A stretch of DNA of 43,327 nucleotides. It comes from Candidatus Poribacteria bacterium (GTDB taxonomy: Bacteria; Poribacteria; WGA-4E; B28-G17). Below are positions 1 through 8,500 of the stretch, one piece after another. The stretch is taken from the NCBI GenBank assembly GCA_021162805.1, contig JAGGXZ010000222.1, positions 1-43,327 on the forward strand. The letters are read 5' to 3'. A program made the position numbers and the translations under genes. Below the pieces are notes generated by a model. The model searched no databases. It was not told the DNA's origin and saw nothing but the letters and a program-made list of their open reading frames with translations. The stretch's first letter is position 1; every line of letters begins with the position of its first letter.

Positions 1-1
1 A

Positions 2-160
2 AATCTAGGCAGCATAAGGGTTTTTGAGCAAATTCGCGATAGATTAGAGCGCGAATTTCCTTTGAATCACTTACACCATCTAAGCCTTTCCCCATCTGCA
101 TTCTTCAAAAGTTTTTGCGAAGTCCTGCTTTCGGGACTGTTGACTTTCAAGAGCTTTTGA
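2..160 (+). CDS. Possible 3' end of an upstream ORF, product unrecognised
   Basis: A reading frame is open from the first bases of the window and ends with TGA at 158-160, giving about 52 residues that finish ...[12 protein letters not shown] do not recognise the family. The stretch is more A+T-rich than the BMC genes that follow and contains a 9-bp inverted repeat. It could be the tail of an upstream gene (a transposase is one possibility) or chance. Its stop lies inside the spacer of the downstream promoter, so it is not part of the BMC operon. Confidence 0.3.
   Translation, partial: NLGSIRVFEQIRDRLEREFPLNHLHHLSLSPSAFFKSFCEVLLSGLLTFKSF
30..58. repeat. 9-bp perfect inverted repeat upstream of the BMC operon
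   Basis: AAATTCGCG (30-38) and CGCGAATTT (50-58) are perfect reverse complements around an 11-nt centre. It lies about 80 bp upstream of the -35 box. It could be an operator for the BMC operon, a hairpin, or a chance palindrome inside the tail of the upstream frame. Confidence 0.4.
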
Positions 161-168
161 TGTATACT
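140..168 (+). promoter_or_regulatory. sigma70-type promoter of the BMC operon
   Basis: TTGACT (140-145), a 17-nt spacer and TATACT (163-168) match the sigma70 consensus closely. Transcription would begin near 175, leaving a short leader of about 35 nt before the ATG at 210. Just upstream, AGTCC (121-125) and GGACT (134-138) form a small inverted repeat that could be a binding site. Confidence 0.7.
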
Positions 169-209
169 TGAATCGCACAAAACCGGCAAGCTATGTCTGG
201 AGGATTTCA

Positions 210-497
210 ATGGGAGATGCTCTGGGATTGATTGAGACGAGGGGTCTTGTCGCCAGCATTGAGGCAGCCGATGCTATGGTCAAGGCTGCCAACGTCACAC
301 TTGTAGGCTGTGAAAAGGTGGGCGGTGGACTGGTGACCGTCATGGTCAGAGGCGATGTAGGAGCCGTTCAGGCCGCCACTCAGGCCGGTGCCGAGGCGGC
401 CAGACGTGTCGGCGAGCTTATCTCCGTCCACGTCATCCCCAGGCCGCATGCGGAAGTGAGCAGAATGCTTGAGAGCATGGGCGAGATGACAGACTGA
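210..497 (+). CDS. BMC-H shell protein (PduA/EutM-like hexamer)
   Basis: This 95-residue protein is a canonical single-domain microcompartment shell protein. It begins [12 protein letters not shown] and has the alternating helix/strand pattern of Pfam BMC. The pore-loop segment is KVGGGLVT where PduA and EutM usually have KIGSGLVT, so the pore serine position is glycine here. The ATG at 210 is preferred over the GTG/ATG-like starts upstream because GGAGG at 199-203 lies 6 nt before it and the family begins at this residue. It is the first gene after the promoter and is followed 6 nt later by the PduL gene. Its role would be to tile the facets of a protein shell and form pores for small metabolites. 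The family call is secure; the transported substrate is unknown. Confidence 0.93.
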   Translation: MGDALGLIETRGLVASIEAADAMVKAANVTLVGCEKVGGGLVTVMVRGDVGAVQAATQAGAEAARRVGELISVHVIPRPHAEVSRMLESMGEMTD

Positions 498-503
498 TAA
501 ACG

Positions 504-1448
504 ATGCGTGAGGCAGAACTGGTCGAACTCATCACGGAGAGGGTTTTAGAGGAGCTTTGTATCTCCTGCGGCTTTTGTGCGACAAGATCATGTTCAACCG
601 TCCGCGCTTGTGATCTTGTCGCACAGAGGCATAAGGTTCCAGTCGGCATCTCCGCCCGCCATATTCACATCACACCCGAACATCTGGAAGTTCTCTTCGG
701 AGGAGGAGCGCAGCTGACACATCATGTCGATCTCTACCAGCCAGGGAATTTCGCAGCGAAAGAAACCGTCACCATAGTCGGGCCGAGGGGGGCGATAGAA
801 AGGGTTCGGATCCTAGGTCCCCTGAGGGATTACACGCAGGTGGAGCTCGCCCGAACGGATGCCGTGAGGCTTGGGCTTGATCCGCCCGTGAGGGATTCGG
901 GCGATTTGGATGATGCCGCCCCGATCACTATCGTCGGACCCAAAGGATCGATCTTCCTCGAACACGGCGCCATCATAGCTGCCAGGCATATCCATATGCC
1001 CGTTGAAGATGCCGAGAGAATGGGACTCACCTCTCAGGATCTCGTCTCCGTCAGGGTCCCCGGCGAGAGAGGACTGACATTCGAGAACGTCAGGCTCAAG
1101 ATAGGCGAAAATGTCTTGCTCCAGCTCCACCTCGACACCGACGAGGGGAACGCAGCGGGGCTGCAGGGAGGCGAGGCCGTGGAGATAATCCTCCCGGATG
1201 GAAGCATATTCTCACCGTCCGAGGAGGTAGCGGTGGAGGAGAGGGAGCCGATTGTGGAAACGGTCGAGTTCAAACCGGAAGGTCAACGGGGCAAACCGGT
1301 CGTGACAGCCTCCTTTATAGAGTCGCTATCCCCACAGGTTAAACAGCTCCTGGTTCCAAATCCCGTCATCATCACCCCGTTGGCGAAGGATGCCGCCCGT
1401 GAAAAGGGAATACAGATCGTGACCAAAGAGGGCAGGAGGCTGATCTGA
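504..1448 (+). CDS. pduL: PduL-type phosphate acyltransferase with Cys-rich linker
   Basis: The 314-residue product is a BMC-associated phosphotransacylase, which converts acyl-CoA and phosphate to acyl-phosphate and CoA, normally inside the shell. Zinc-site motifs are visible: SARHIHI (His53, His55), AARHIHMP (His162, His164) and LHLDTDEGNAAG (His209). The first 18 residues look like an amphipathic encapsulation helix. Residues 19-36 form an unusual linker with five cysteines (19, 22, 25, 30, 36), partly encoded by a 15-bp perfect palindrome. The C-terminal ~55 residues extend past the catalytic repeats and include an ITPLAKDAAREKGI segment of a kind that, from memory, recurs in other BMC proteins. 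It sits between two shell genes, with a 1-nt gap to the next. Function is well supported; the preferred acyl group (acetyl or propionyl) cannot be read from the sequence. Confidence 0.92.
   Translation: MREAELVELITERVLEELCISCGFCATRSCSTVRACDLVAQRHKVPVGISARHIHITPEHLEVLFGGGAQLTHHVDLYQPGNFAAKETVTIVGPRGAIERVRILGPLRDYTQVELARTDAVRLGLDPPVRDSGDLDDAAPITIVGPKGSIFLEHGAIIAARHIHMPVEDAERMGLTSQDLVSVRVPGERGLTFENVRLKIGENVLLQLHLDTDEGNAAGLQGGEAVEIILPDGSIFSPSEEVAVEEREPIVETVEFKPEGQRGKPVVTASFIESLSPQVKQLLVPNPVIITPLAKDAAREKGIQIVTKEGRRLI
576..625. repeat. 15-bp perfect palindrome inside the pduL linker
   Basis: TGTGCGACAAGATCA (576-590) and TGATCTTGTCGCACA (611-625) are exact reverse complements with a 20-nt loop. 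The element lies entirely in frame inside the linker between the N-terminal helix and the first PduL catalytic motif, and its codons supply three of the five linker cysteines (25, 30 and 36). As RNA it would form a strong hairpin in the coding region. Confidence 0.85.
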
Positions 1449-1449
1449 G

Positions 1450-1749
1450 ATGGCGATCAGGGTGGAGATGATAAACGCTCCTACTGAGGGCACCATCAGG
1501 CGGCTATGCAGAAGGATGAGATATCTGGAGGCGCAGGAGAGGGAGGTCATAGAGTCCAGGAGATGGGGTGCCGTGGCGCTGATACAGGGGCCGTTGGCGG
1601 AGATATTCGCCGCCGCCGATAAAGCCGAAAAGGCGGCGAACGTGATCGTCGAGGAAGTTATCGGAAATTGCCCCCAGCAGATAATCGTCATGGCGATTTT
1701 CGGCGACACATCCGCCGTCCAGGCCGCCGTTGACGCCATAAGAGGCTAG
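1450..1749 (+). CDS. BMC shell protein with GrpU-like Fe-S pore motif
   Basis: The 99-residue protein contains a BMC domain (about residues 38-99: GAVALIQGPLAEIF..., ending FGDTSAVQAAVDAIRG) after a ~37-residue N-terminal segment that is atypical of BMC-H proteins. The loop at residues 72-76 reads GNCPQ (Cys74). This resembles the G-x-C-P motif of GrpU, a glycyl-radical-type BMC shell protein reported to bind an Fe-S cluster at the hexamer axis. That assignment rests on recalled family knowledge plus the visible motif. Neighbours are PduL, one base upstream, and the PduS-like Fe-S flavoprotein, 10 nt downstream, which fits an electron-transfer role in the shell. BMC family is firm; Fe-S binding is likely but unproven. 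Confidence 0.85.
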   Translation: MAIRVEMINAPTEGTIRRLCRRMRYLEAQEREVIESRRWGAVALIQGPLAEIFAAADKAEKAANVIVEEVIGNCPQQIIVMAIFGDTSAVQAAVDAIRG

Positions 1750-1759
1750 GGGGGTTAAG

Positions 1760-3076
1760 GTGCCGTCGCTGGTCGATCTGGTAAGGGAAGCAGGCGTCGT
1801 TGGAGCCGGTGGCGCCGGATTTCCCACCCATGTCAAGATAGATGCTAAGGTCGATACCGTTATAGCCAATGGGTCGGAGTGTGAGCCACTGCTGCACGGG
1901 GACCAACACCTCATGAAAGCCGAACCTCAGAGGATAATCGAGGGACTCCAGGCTGTTGTGCGCCACACCGGCGCCGAGCGCGGGATCGTAGGCATCAAGG
2001 CCAAATACGCCGAGGCGAAGACGGCTCTCAAGGAGGCAATGACCGGATACGAGGGATTGGAAATCTTCGAACTTCAGGATTTCTATCCCGCCGGTGATGA
2101 GTTCTCGCTGGTATATGAGATCACAGGAAGGGTGATACCCGAAGGCGGCATACCGCTTCAAGTGGGAACCTTGGTCAACAACGTCGAAACTCTCTACAAC
2201 ATCGCAAACGCTATCGAGGGAATACCCGTGACACATAAACTCGTCACCGTCACGGGAACCGTTGCAAAACCGCTTACGATGAAACTCCCTGTCGGCATCA
2301 GCTATGCTGAGGCGATAGAGCTGGCGGGAGGAGCGACGGTTGAGAATTACATCCTGCTGGACGGCGGTCCGATGATGGGGAAAGTTGTGGAGGACCCATC
2401 GTCGCCGATCACCAAGACCACAAACGGAGTGCTGCTCCTGCCCAGGGATCACAGATGGGTGCGAAAATTGATAGCGGAAGATCGAACGGCACTTAAGTTC
2501 TCGATGATATGTTGTCACTGCAATATGTGCACCGATATCTGTCCCCGGAATCTGCTCGGACACGAGATATATCCCAGCCGCACGATGCGAGCGATGGCAC
2601 TTTCGAGTATGATCGATATCAGCTCCTACACGAACGCCTTCCTCTGCTCTGAATGTGGGCTGTGCGACTTCATCTGCCCGTTAGATCTCCTCCCACGTGA
2701 GGTGAACGTCATGCTCAAGCGCAGGCTCTCAGAGGCAGGGGTTAAGAACCCTCACCGACGTTCAGAACTCAAGCCTTCGCCTTTCAGGGATTACAGGAAA
2801 GTGCCCACCGGCAGGTTGCTTTTGAGCTTAGGATTGAAGGAGTTCGACTCTCCAGCTCCGATGGCCGATTTCCAGTATGAACCTGAACATGTCAAAATTC
2901 CGCTCAAGCAACACATCGGAGCACCTGCCATACCTATAGTTCGAGTCGGTCAGAAGGTGAAGTTCGGTCAGCCGATAGGCGAGATCCCTGAGGGCGACCT
3001 GGGAGCGAGGATTCATGCTTCTATCTCCGGAACGGTGGTCTCGGTGGATGAAAGATTTATCTCGATAAAACGTTGA
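1760..3076 (+). CDS. PduS/RnfC-like flavo-iron-sulfur oxidoreductase
   Basis: The 438-residue protein resembles PduS (cobalamin reductase of propanediol BMCs) and the RnfC subunit family. The N-terminal GAGGAGFPTH motif and NGSECEP match the flavin/NADH-binding Rnf-type domain. An SLBB-like region follows, then two four-cysteine clusters of ferredoxin type (CCHCNMCTDICP near residues 251-262 and CSECGLCDFICP near 295-306). The C-terminus has a barrel-sandwich segment (VGQKVKFGQPIGEIPEG...). The start is GTG at 1760 with a purine-rich AGGGGGGTT just upstream. In known systems such proteins pass electrons from NADH to cobalamin or across the BMC shell. Here it sits between the Fe-S shell protein and the Hdr genes, so an electron-transfer role is likely. 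Whether cobalamin is involved cannot be decided, because no B12 enzyme is in the BMC region of the window. Confidence 0.87.
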   Translation: MPSLVDLVREAGVVGAGGAGFPTHVKIDAKVDTVIANGSECEPLLHGDQHLMKAEPQRIIEGLQAVVRHTGAERGIVGIKAKYAEAKTALKEAMTGYEGLEIFELQDFYPAGDEFSLVYEITGRVIPEGGIPLQVGTLVNNVETLYNIANAIEGIPVTHKLVTVTGTVAKPLTMKLPVGISYAEAIELAGGATVENYILLDGGPMMGKVVEDPSSPITKTTNGVLLLPRDHRWVRKLIAEDRTALKFSMICCHCNMCTDICPRNLLGHEIYPSRTMRAMALSSMIDISSYTNAFLCSECGLCDFICPLDLLPREVNVMLKRRLSEAGVKNPHRRSELKPSPFRDYRKVPTGRLLLSLGLKEFDSPAPMADFQYEPEHVKIPLKQHIGAPAIPIVRVGQKVKFGQPIGEIPEGDLGARIHASISGTVVSVDERFISIKR

Positions 3077-3088
3077 GGTCGGGAGATT

Positions 3089-4129
3089 ATGTCTGACGCG
3101 AGAGATCTATATTTCGATTTAGTTCAAATGGCGGTTTCGAGCGATCCCCTTTTCAAGGTCCAAGAGGAGCTGGCGCTTGCTCCTCTTGAGATAATCGGAG
3201 CCGATAAATGTACGCTTTGCACGCTCGATCCGACGATGATCACCTTTGAGGTGGTCATGGCAAGGGGATTTCTTAAAGAGGGGAGTTTCAGGGAGGGGGA
3301 TGAGTATGAGTTCAGCAATACCCCCAGGTATATCAGAGATGTCGTCACGACTAGATCTATTATACATATCGAGGATGTTCACTCCGATCCCAGGGTGGAT
3401 GACGTCAGGGCCTCAGAGGGAGGATACATCTCCCTTACCTCGCTTCCTCTGATCGCATATGGATCAACCCTAGGAGTTCTGACGTACTACTATCCCAAGC
3501 CTAAATCCCTATCGACCGAGGAGGAGAAACTGCTAAAAGTCACCTCATCTCTTTTGGCCATCAGGATTCAAAAGGCGAAGGCCGATGAGGAGTATGAGGC
3601 ATTGGCTGAGGAGTTGGAAGCCAGTTCAATAACCTGCCCGTTGACGGGGCTCTACAACAGAAGATTCTTTCTCCAACGGCTTCAGGAGGAGGTCAGCCGA
3701 TCCCAGAGATATAACAGACCGCTTTCGCTCCTCATCTTCGACATAGACAACCTGGAGGAGATAAATGAGACCTACGGCGGGCCGATAGGGGATGCCGTCC
3801 TGGTGGAATTCGCCAAGCTTCTCTCACATGCTATCAGGATCTCAGATATAGCGGCCAGATATGGGGGAGATGAGTTTGCTATACTGGCGGTTGAAACGGG
3901 ATTGGAGGGCGCAAAGGCGATCGGGGAGAGAATCGTCACCCTGATCGGGGAGAAAAGAATATATGAGTTTGACGTGGAGATATCGGTAACCTGCTGTGTT
4001 GGGATAGCTTCTATGCCTTCCTCCTCCATATTTAGCGGCGATCAGCTTATAAAAGCCGCCCTCCAGGCGCTTGCCAATGCCAAACGCACAGGAAGGGGTA
4101 GTGTGGGAATCGCTAAAACGGAAGGGTAG
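3089..4129 (+). CDS. GAF-GGDEF diguanylate cyclase
   Basis: The 346-residue soluble protein has an N-terminal GAF-type sensor domain (about residues 20-155) and a C-terminal GGDEF domain (about 185-345). The signature GGDEF is intact (ARYGGDEFAIL near residue 260), and an RxxD inhibitory-site motif (RISD) lies five residues before it. It should therefore make cyclic di-GMP from two GTP and be product-inhibited. No membrane segment or phosphoacceptor domain is visible. The gene starts 12 nt after the PduS-like gene and precedes hdrC by 60 nt, so it is embedded in the BMC-Hdr operon. The GAF ligand is unknown; a redox cofactor or metabolite would suit the context. Confidence 0.92.
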   Translation: MSDARDLYFDLVQMAVSSDPLFKVQEELALAPLEIIGADKCTLCTLDPTMITFEVVMARGFLKEGSFREGDEYEFSNTPRYIRDVVTTRSIIHIEDVHSDPRVDDVRASEGGYISLTSLPLIAYGSTLGVLTYYYPKPKSLSTEEEKLLKVTSSLLAIRIQKAKADEEYEALAEELEASSITCPLTGLYNRRFFLQRLQEEVSRSQRYNRPLSLLIFDIDNLEEINETYGGPIGDAVLVEFAKLLSHAIRISDIAARYGGDEFAILAVETGLEGAKAIGERIVTLIGEKRIYEFDVEISVTCCVGIASMPSSSIFSGDQLIKAALQALANAKRTGRGSVGIAKTEG

Positions 4130-4189
4130 ATTTAAGGATTCAAAACCAATCGGACCATCCGACAGGTGTATTTCAGGGAGAATCGAGAA

Positions 4190-4717
4190 ATGGAGGATAT
4201 CCTCAGGCGCATAAATGAGGAAACGGGACAGGATCTGGCGCTCTGCTTCCAGTGCGGCAAATGCTCATCAGGGTGTCCCGTGGCCGACTCGGCCGACTAT
4301 ACCGTCAGCCAGATCGTCAGACTCTTACAACTGGGTAAAACGGACAAGGTCCTCTTCTCATCGATGATCTGGATCTGCACAGGCTGTGAGACCTGCGGGG
4401 CAAGATGCCCGAACGACATAAACATGGCCCCCGTGATGGATTTCTGCAAACAGCTCGCGCTCGAAAAGGAGATCGAGATACCCGAAAGGAGGATCGAAAC
4501 CTTCCATAGAACCTTCCTTAAAGAGCTCAGGAGAAAGGGGAGGATGCATGAGGTAGGGCTGATCATGGGATACAAGCTGAGGACGAAGGACCTGTTCTCG
4601 GACTTGATGCTGGGAGCGGGGATGTTCCTCAGGGGGAAGCTTAAACTCTTGCCGTCCAGGGTTAAGGGAAAGGACTACAGGGAGCTCATCGAGTCGGTGA
4701 AAGGAGAGAAGGGATGA
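4190..4717 (+). CDS. hdrC: HdrC-like heterodisulfide reductase Fe-S subunit
   Basis: The product (175 residues from the ATG at 4190) has two ferredoxin-type clusters, CFQCGKCSSGCPV and CTGCETCGARCPND, spaced as in HdrC. Basic helices then lead into the HdrB gene. The ATG at 4190 is chosen over an upstream in-frame GTG at 4166 because AGGGAG at 4175-4180 is suitably spaced and the family begins near this residue. HdrC relays electrons between the flavin subunit HdrA and the catalytic HdrB. Its stop overlaps the hdrB start (ATG at 4714), implying translational coupling. No transmembrane segment is seen, so the complex is expected to be cytosolic. Confidence 0.9.
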   Translation: MEDILRRINEETGQDLALCFQCGKCSSGCPVADSADYTVSQIVRLLQLGKTDKVLFSSMIWICTGCETCGARCPNDINMAPVMDFCKQLALEKEIEIPERRIETFHRTFLKELRRKGRMHEVGLIMGYKLRTKDLFSDLMLGAGMFLRGKLKLLPSRVKGKDYRELIESVKGEKG

Positions 4718-5565
4718 GCGAGGGGAAACTGAGATTCGCCTATTTCCCCGGATGCTCACTTGAATCCTCGGCCAGGGAGTTCGATGAATCGACGAGGGAG
4801 ATATGTAAGGCGCTCGGCGTGGAGCTGGTTGAGATTCCGGACTGGAACTGTTGCGGCGCCACATCCGCTCACAGCCTCGATTCCACCCTCGCCCTCGCCC
4901 TGCCCGCCCGGAATCTCAGGATAGCCGATCGGATGGGACTTGATATGCTGGCGCCATGCGCCGCCTGTTTCAATAGGGAAAAGATGACCGCCGTGCAGTT
5001 AGCTGAGGACGAGTCGCTCCGGGCGAAGTTCCTCGACGGGAAACCGCTCTCGATCGGCGTGCGACATCTTATTGAAGTGCTGGCAAGCCCTCCTCTTCTG
5101 GAGAGGATCAAACGATCGGTTCAAAAGAAGCTCGGATTGAAGGTGGTCTGCTATTACGGATGCCTGCTCGTGAGACCCCCGGACGTTGTGAGCTTCGACG
5201 ACGTCGAAAACCCAAAGATGATGGACGATATAGTGCGCGCCATCGGCTGTGAAGCCCTGGATTGGTCGTTCAAAACGGACTGTTGTGGAGCGGGGCTGTC
5301 GATAGCCAGAACCGATCTGGTCCTGAAGCTGGTCGCCAGATTGATCGAGATGGCCCATGAGGCCGGAGCGGATTGTATCTCAGTGGCTTGTCCGATGTGT
5401 CACGCCAACCTGGATGGCAGACAAAAAGCCGCCGTCAAGCGGTTCGGCATCCAGACCATGCCTGTTCTTTACATCACCGAGCTCGTGGGAATGGCTCTCG
5501 GACTGGATCCTGAGAGATGGTTCAAAAGACATATGATTCCGGTCAGACTCCAGGGGAAAAGATGA
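4714..5565 (+). CDS. hdrB: HdrB-like catalytic subunit (two CCG domains)
   Basis: The 283-residue protein has two cysteine-rich CCG domains typical of HdrB. The first runs from YFPGCSLES through WNCCGATSAHS to CAACFNR. The second has CYYGCLLVRP, DCCGAGLSIARTD and CPMCHANLD. In methanogens these domains bind the non-cubane Fe-S clusters that reduce the CoM-S-S-CoB heterodisulfide. In bacteria the physiological acceptor is usually unknown. All signature cysteines appear to be present, so it is probably active. It overlaps hdrC at its start and the HdrA fusion at its end (ATGA at 5562-5565). Confidence 0.9.
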   Translation: MSEGKLRFAYFPGCSLESSAREFDESTREICKALGVELVEIPDWNCCGATSAHSLDSTLALALPARNLRIADRMGLDMLAPCAACFNREKMTAVQLAEDESLRAKFLDGKPLSIGVRHLIEVLASPPLLERIKRSVQKKLGLKVVCYYGCLLVRPPDVVSFDDVENPKMMDDIVRAIGCEALDWSFKTDCCGAGLSIARTDLVLKLVARLIEMAHEAGADCISVACPMCHANLDGRQKAAVKRFGIQTMPVLYITELVGMALGLDPERWFKRHMIPVRLQGKR

Positions 5566-8500
5566 TCGGCTCGGTTATGGTCATAGGCGGCGGGATAGCC
5601 GGGATGCAGGCCGCTATGGACCTTTCAGAGCAGGGGTATTTCGTATATCTCGTTGAAAGGGAAAGCGCCATCGGCGGCATGATGGCGGGACTGGATAAGA
5701 CCTTTCCGACCAACGACTGCTCCATGTGCATCATGTCCCCCCGACTCATAGATCTCGCCCGAAACGAAAACGTTCAGATCATCACAAACGCCGATCTATT
5801 ATCGGTCGAAGGTAAGCCCGGCCGGTTCAGCGTCAAGCTGCTCCAAAGACCAAGGTTCGTCGATCTCGAGAGATGTAACGCCTGTGGCAAGTGCTTGGAG
5901 GTCTGTCCCGTCGAAGTTCCGGACGAGTTCAACCTCGGTATAAACCGGCGCAGGGCGATCTACAAACGTTACCCTCAAGCCGTTCCGGCGGCCTTCGCCA
6001 TCAGCAAGGAGGATGTTCCCCGGTGCAGATCGGCCTGTCCCATCCACACCAACGTTCAAGGCTACATCGCCATGATCGCCCAGGGTAAGTTCGAGGAGGC
6101 CTACAGGATCAACAAGGAGGTTAATCCCTTCCCCTCCATCTGTGGCAGGGTGTGTCATCATCCCTGTGAGGAGGCGTGTCTGCGGAACAGGATAGACGAG
6201 GCGGTGCCGATTCAGTTTCTCAAGAGGTTTGTGACGGACTGGGTTTTCAAGAACGGACTTGCCGAGCGGCTTGAGCCGATGCCCGAACGTCCCAATTCCT
6301 CCGGCAGGAGTGTGGCGATCGTTGGATCGGGCCCGGCGGGACTATCCGCCGCCAACGACCTCGCGATGCTGGGCCACTCCGTCACGGTCTTCGAGGCGCT
6401 CCCGGTGGCAGGTGGGATGTTGGCCGTGGGAATACCGGAGTATCGGCTGCCAAAGGAGATACTGAACAAGGAGATAGAGCTCATAGCCCGCAAAGGGGTG
6501 GAGATAAAGCTCAATACGCGGGTCGGCCAGGACATACCGCTTCGTCGGCTCGTGGAGGAGTATGATGCCGTATTTATCGCCGCCGGCGCCCACCATGGCA
6601 GGAAATTGGGCGTCGAGGGCGAGAACCTTCGAAATGTGATAGAGGCTGTGGACTTTTTAAGACAGGTCAACCTTAACCGATTCCCCCGCGCGTTGATCCG
6701 CAATGCTAGGGTCGCCGTGATCGGCGGGGGGAACGTCGCGATGGACGCCGCCCGAACTTCGATTCGCCTTGGCGCTAAAGAGGTGACGGTTTACTACCGT
6801 CGATCGCGCCGCGAGATGCCGGCGGATGAATGGGAGCTGAGGGAAACCGAGGAGGAGGGCATCAGGTTTGAATTCCTCACGGCGCCGCTGAAGTTCATCG
6901 GCCGATACGGCAAGGTCCGGGAGATGGAATGCATCAGGATGGAGCTGGGAGAACCGGATGAGAGCGGCAGGCGCCGTCCCGTTCCCATCCCCGGATCGGA
7001 ATACAGGGTCGAGGCGGATGTGGTGATCCTCGCCATAGGACAGCGGCCCGATGGCGAGTTTATGTTGGAGATACCCGATATCAGGCTCTCCAGAAACGGG
7101 TTCATAGATGTCGATCCGAAAACCCTGTGGACAGGGGTGCCGAAGCTGTTCGCCGGAGGCGACATCGTCACCGGTCCGGCCACCGTGACGGATGCCATCG
7201 CCCAGGGCAAGAGGGCTGCCAGGGCCATTCACAGATATCTCAACGGCGAGGAGATGGGAGAGCCGTTTCAATGGGAGCTCAAAACCAGGGACCTGCCGCC
7301 GATAGAGGAGGAGGTTCTGCCTCCCACCGAACCGTACGAATCCCCTAGAGCCGATATCCCGAGGCTTTCACCCGCCGACAGGATCAGATCCTTCGATGAG
7401 GTCCAGCTCGGATTCGACGAGCGGACCGCCATAGAACAGGCCAAAAGATGCCTCAACTGCGGCATCTGCTCCGAGTGCATGCAATGCGTCCAAGTATGTC
7501 AAGCCGAGGCGATAGAACACGATCAGACCCCACGGACCCTCGACCTGGAGGTGGGGGCGATTATACTCGCGCCAGGATACTCCACCTTCGACGCTAAACT
7601 CCGCGGCGAATACGGATATGGCAGATATCCCAACGTGATAACCTCCGCCGAGTTCGAAAGATATCTCAGCGCGTCGGGCCCCACAAACGGACATGTGATC
7701 AGACCCGGTGACGGGAGGGAGCCTAAGAAGATCGCCTTCATCCAGTGCGTCGGCTCGCGTGATGTGACCGGACGTGGTAATCCCTACTGCTCCTCCGTCT
7801 GCTGCATGTACGCGACCAAACAGGCGATCATCGCAAGGGAACACCTCCCCTCCCTGGAACCGACCATCTTCTTCATAGACATGCGCGCACATGGCAAAGG
7901 ATATGAGAGATACTATCGCAGGGCGCAGGAGGAGTTCGGCGTCAGATTCATCAGGGGGATGATCTCATCGGTCAAGGAGCTCAAACGCACGGGAAACCTG
8001 CTGATACGATATGTGGATGATTCGGGCGAGGTGATCGAAGAGGAGTTCGATATGGTCGTCCTATCGGTGGGATTGGAACCTCCAAAGGGGATCTCCGATC
8101 TGGCTGAAAAGCTAGGAGTTGATCTTAACGAGTTCGGATTCATAAGCGTAGATCGATACGCGCCGACTGAGACGAGTCGGCAGGGGATCTTCGCCTGCGG
8201 GGCGGCGGTTGAACCTCAGGACATACCCTCCAGCGTGGTTCAGGCGGGAGCAGCGGCGTGTATGGCCGCCCGGATGCTTTCGGAAAGCCGTGGAACGATG
8301 ATCAGAAGGCGGGAGTATCCGCCTGAAAGGGATATCCGGGGCGAGCCGCCCAGGATCGGCGTCTTCGTCTGTCACTGTGGCAACAACATCGCCGGCGTGG
8401 TGGACGTCAAGGAGGTGGCGGAGCATGCCTCGAAACTCGAAAACGTGGTCCTGGCGGAAACCCTCCTCTACGCCTGCTCGCCGGACGGGTTGAAACGCAT

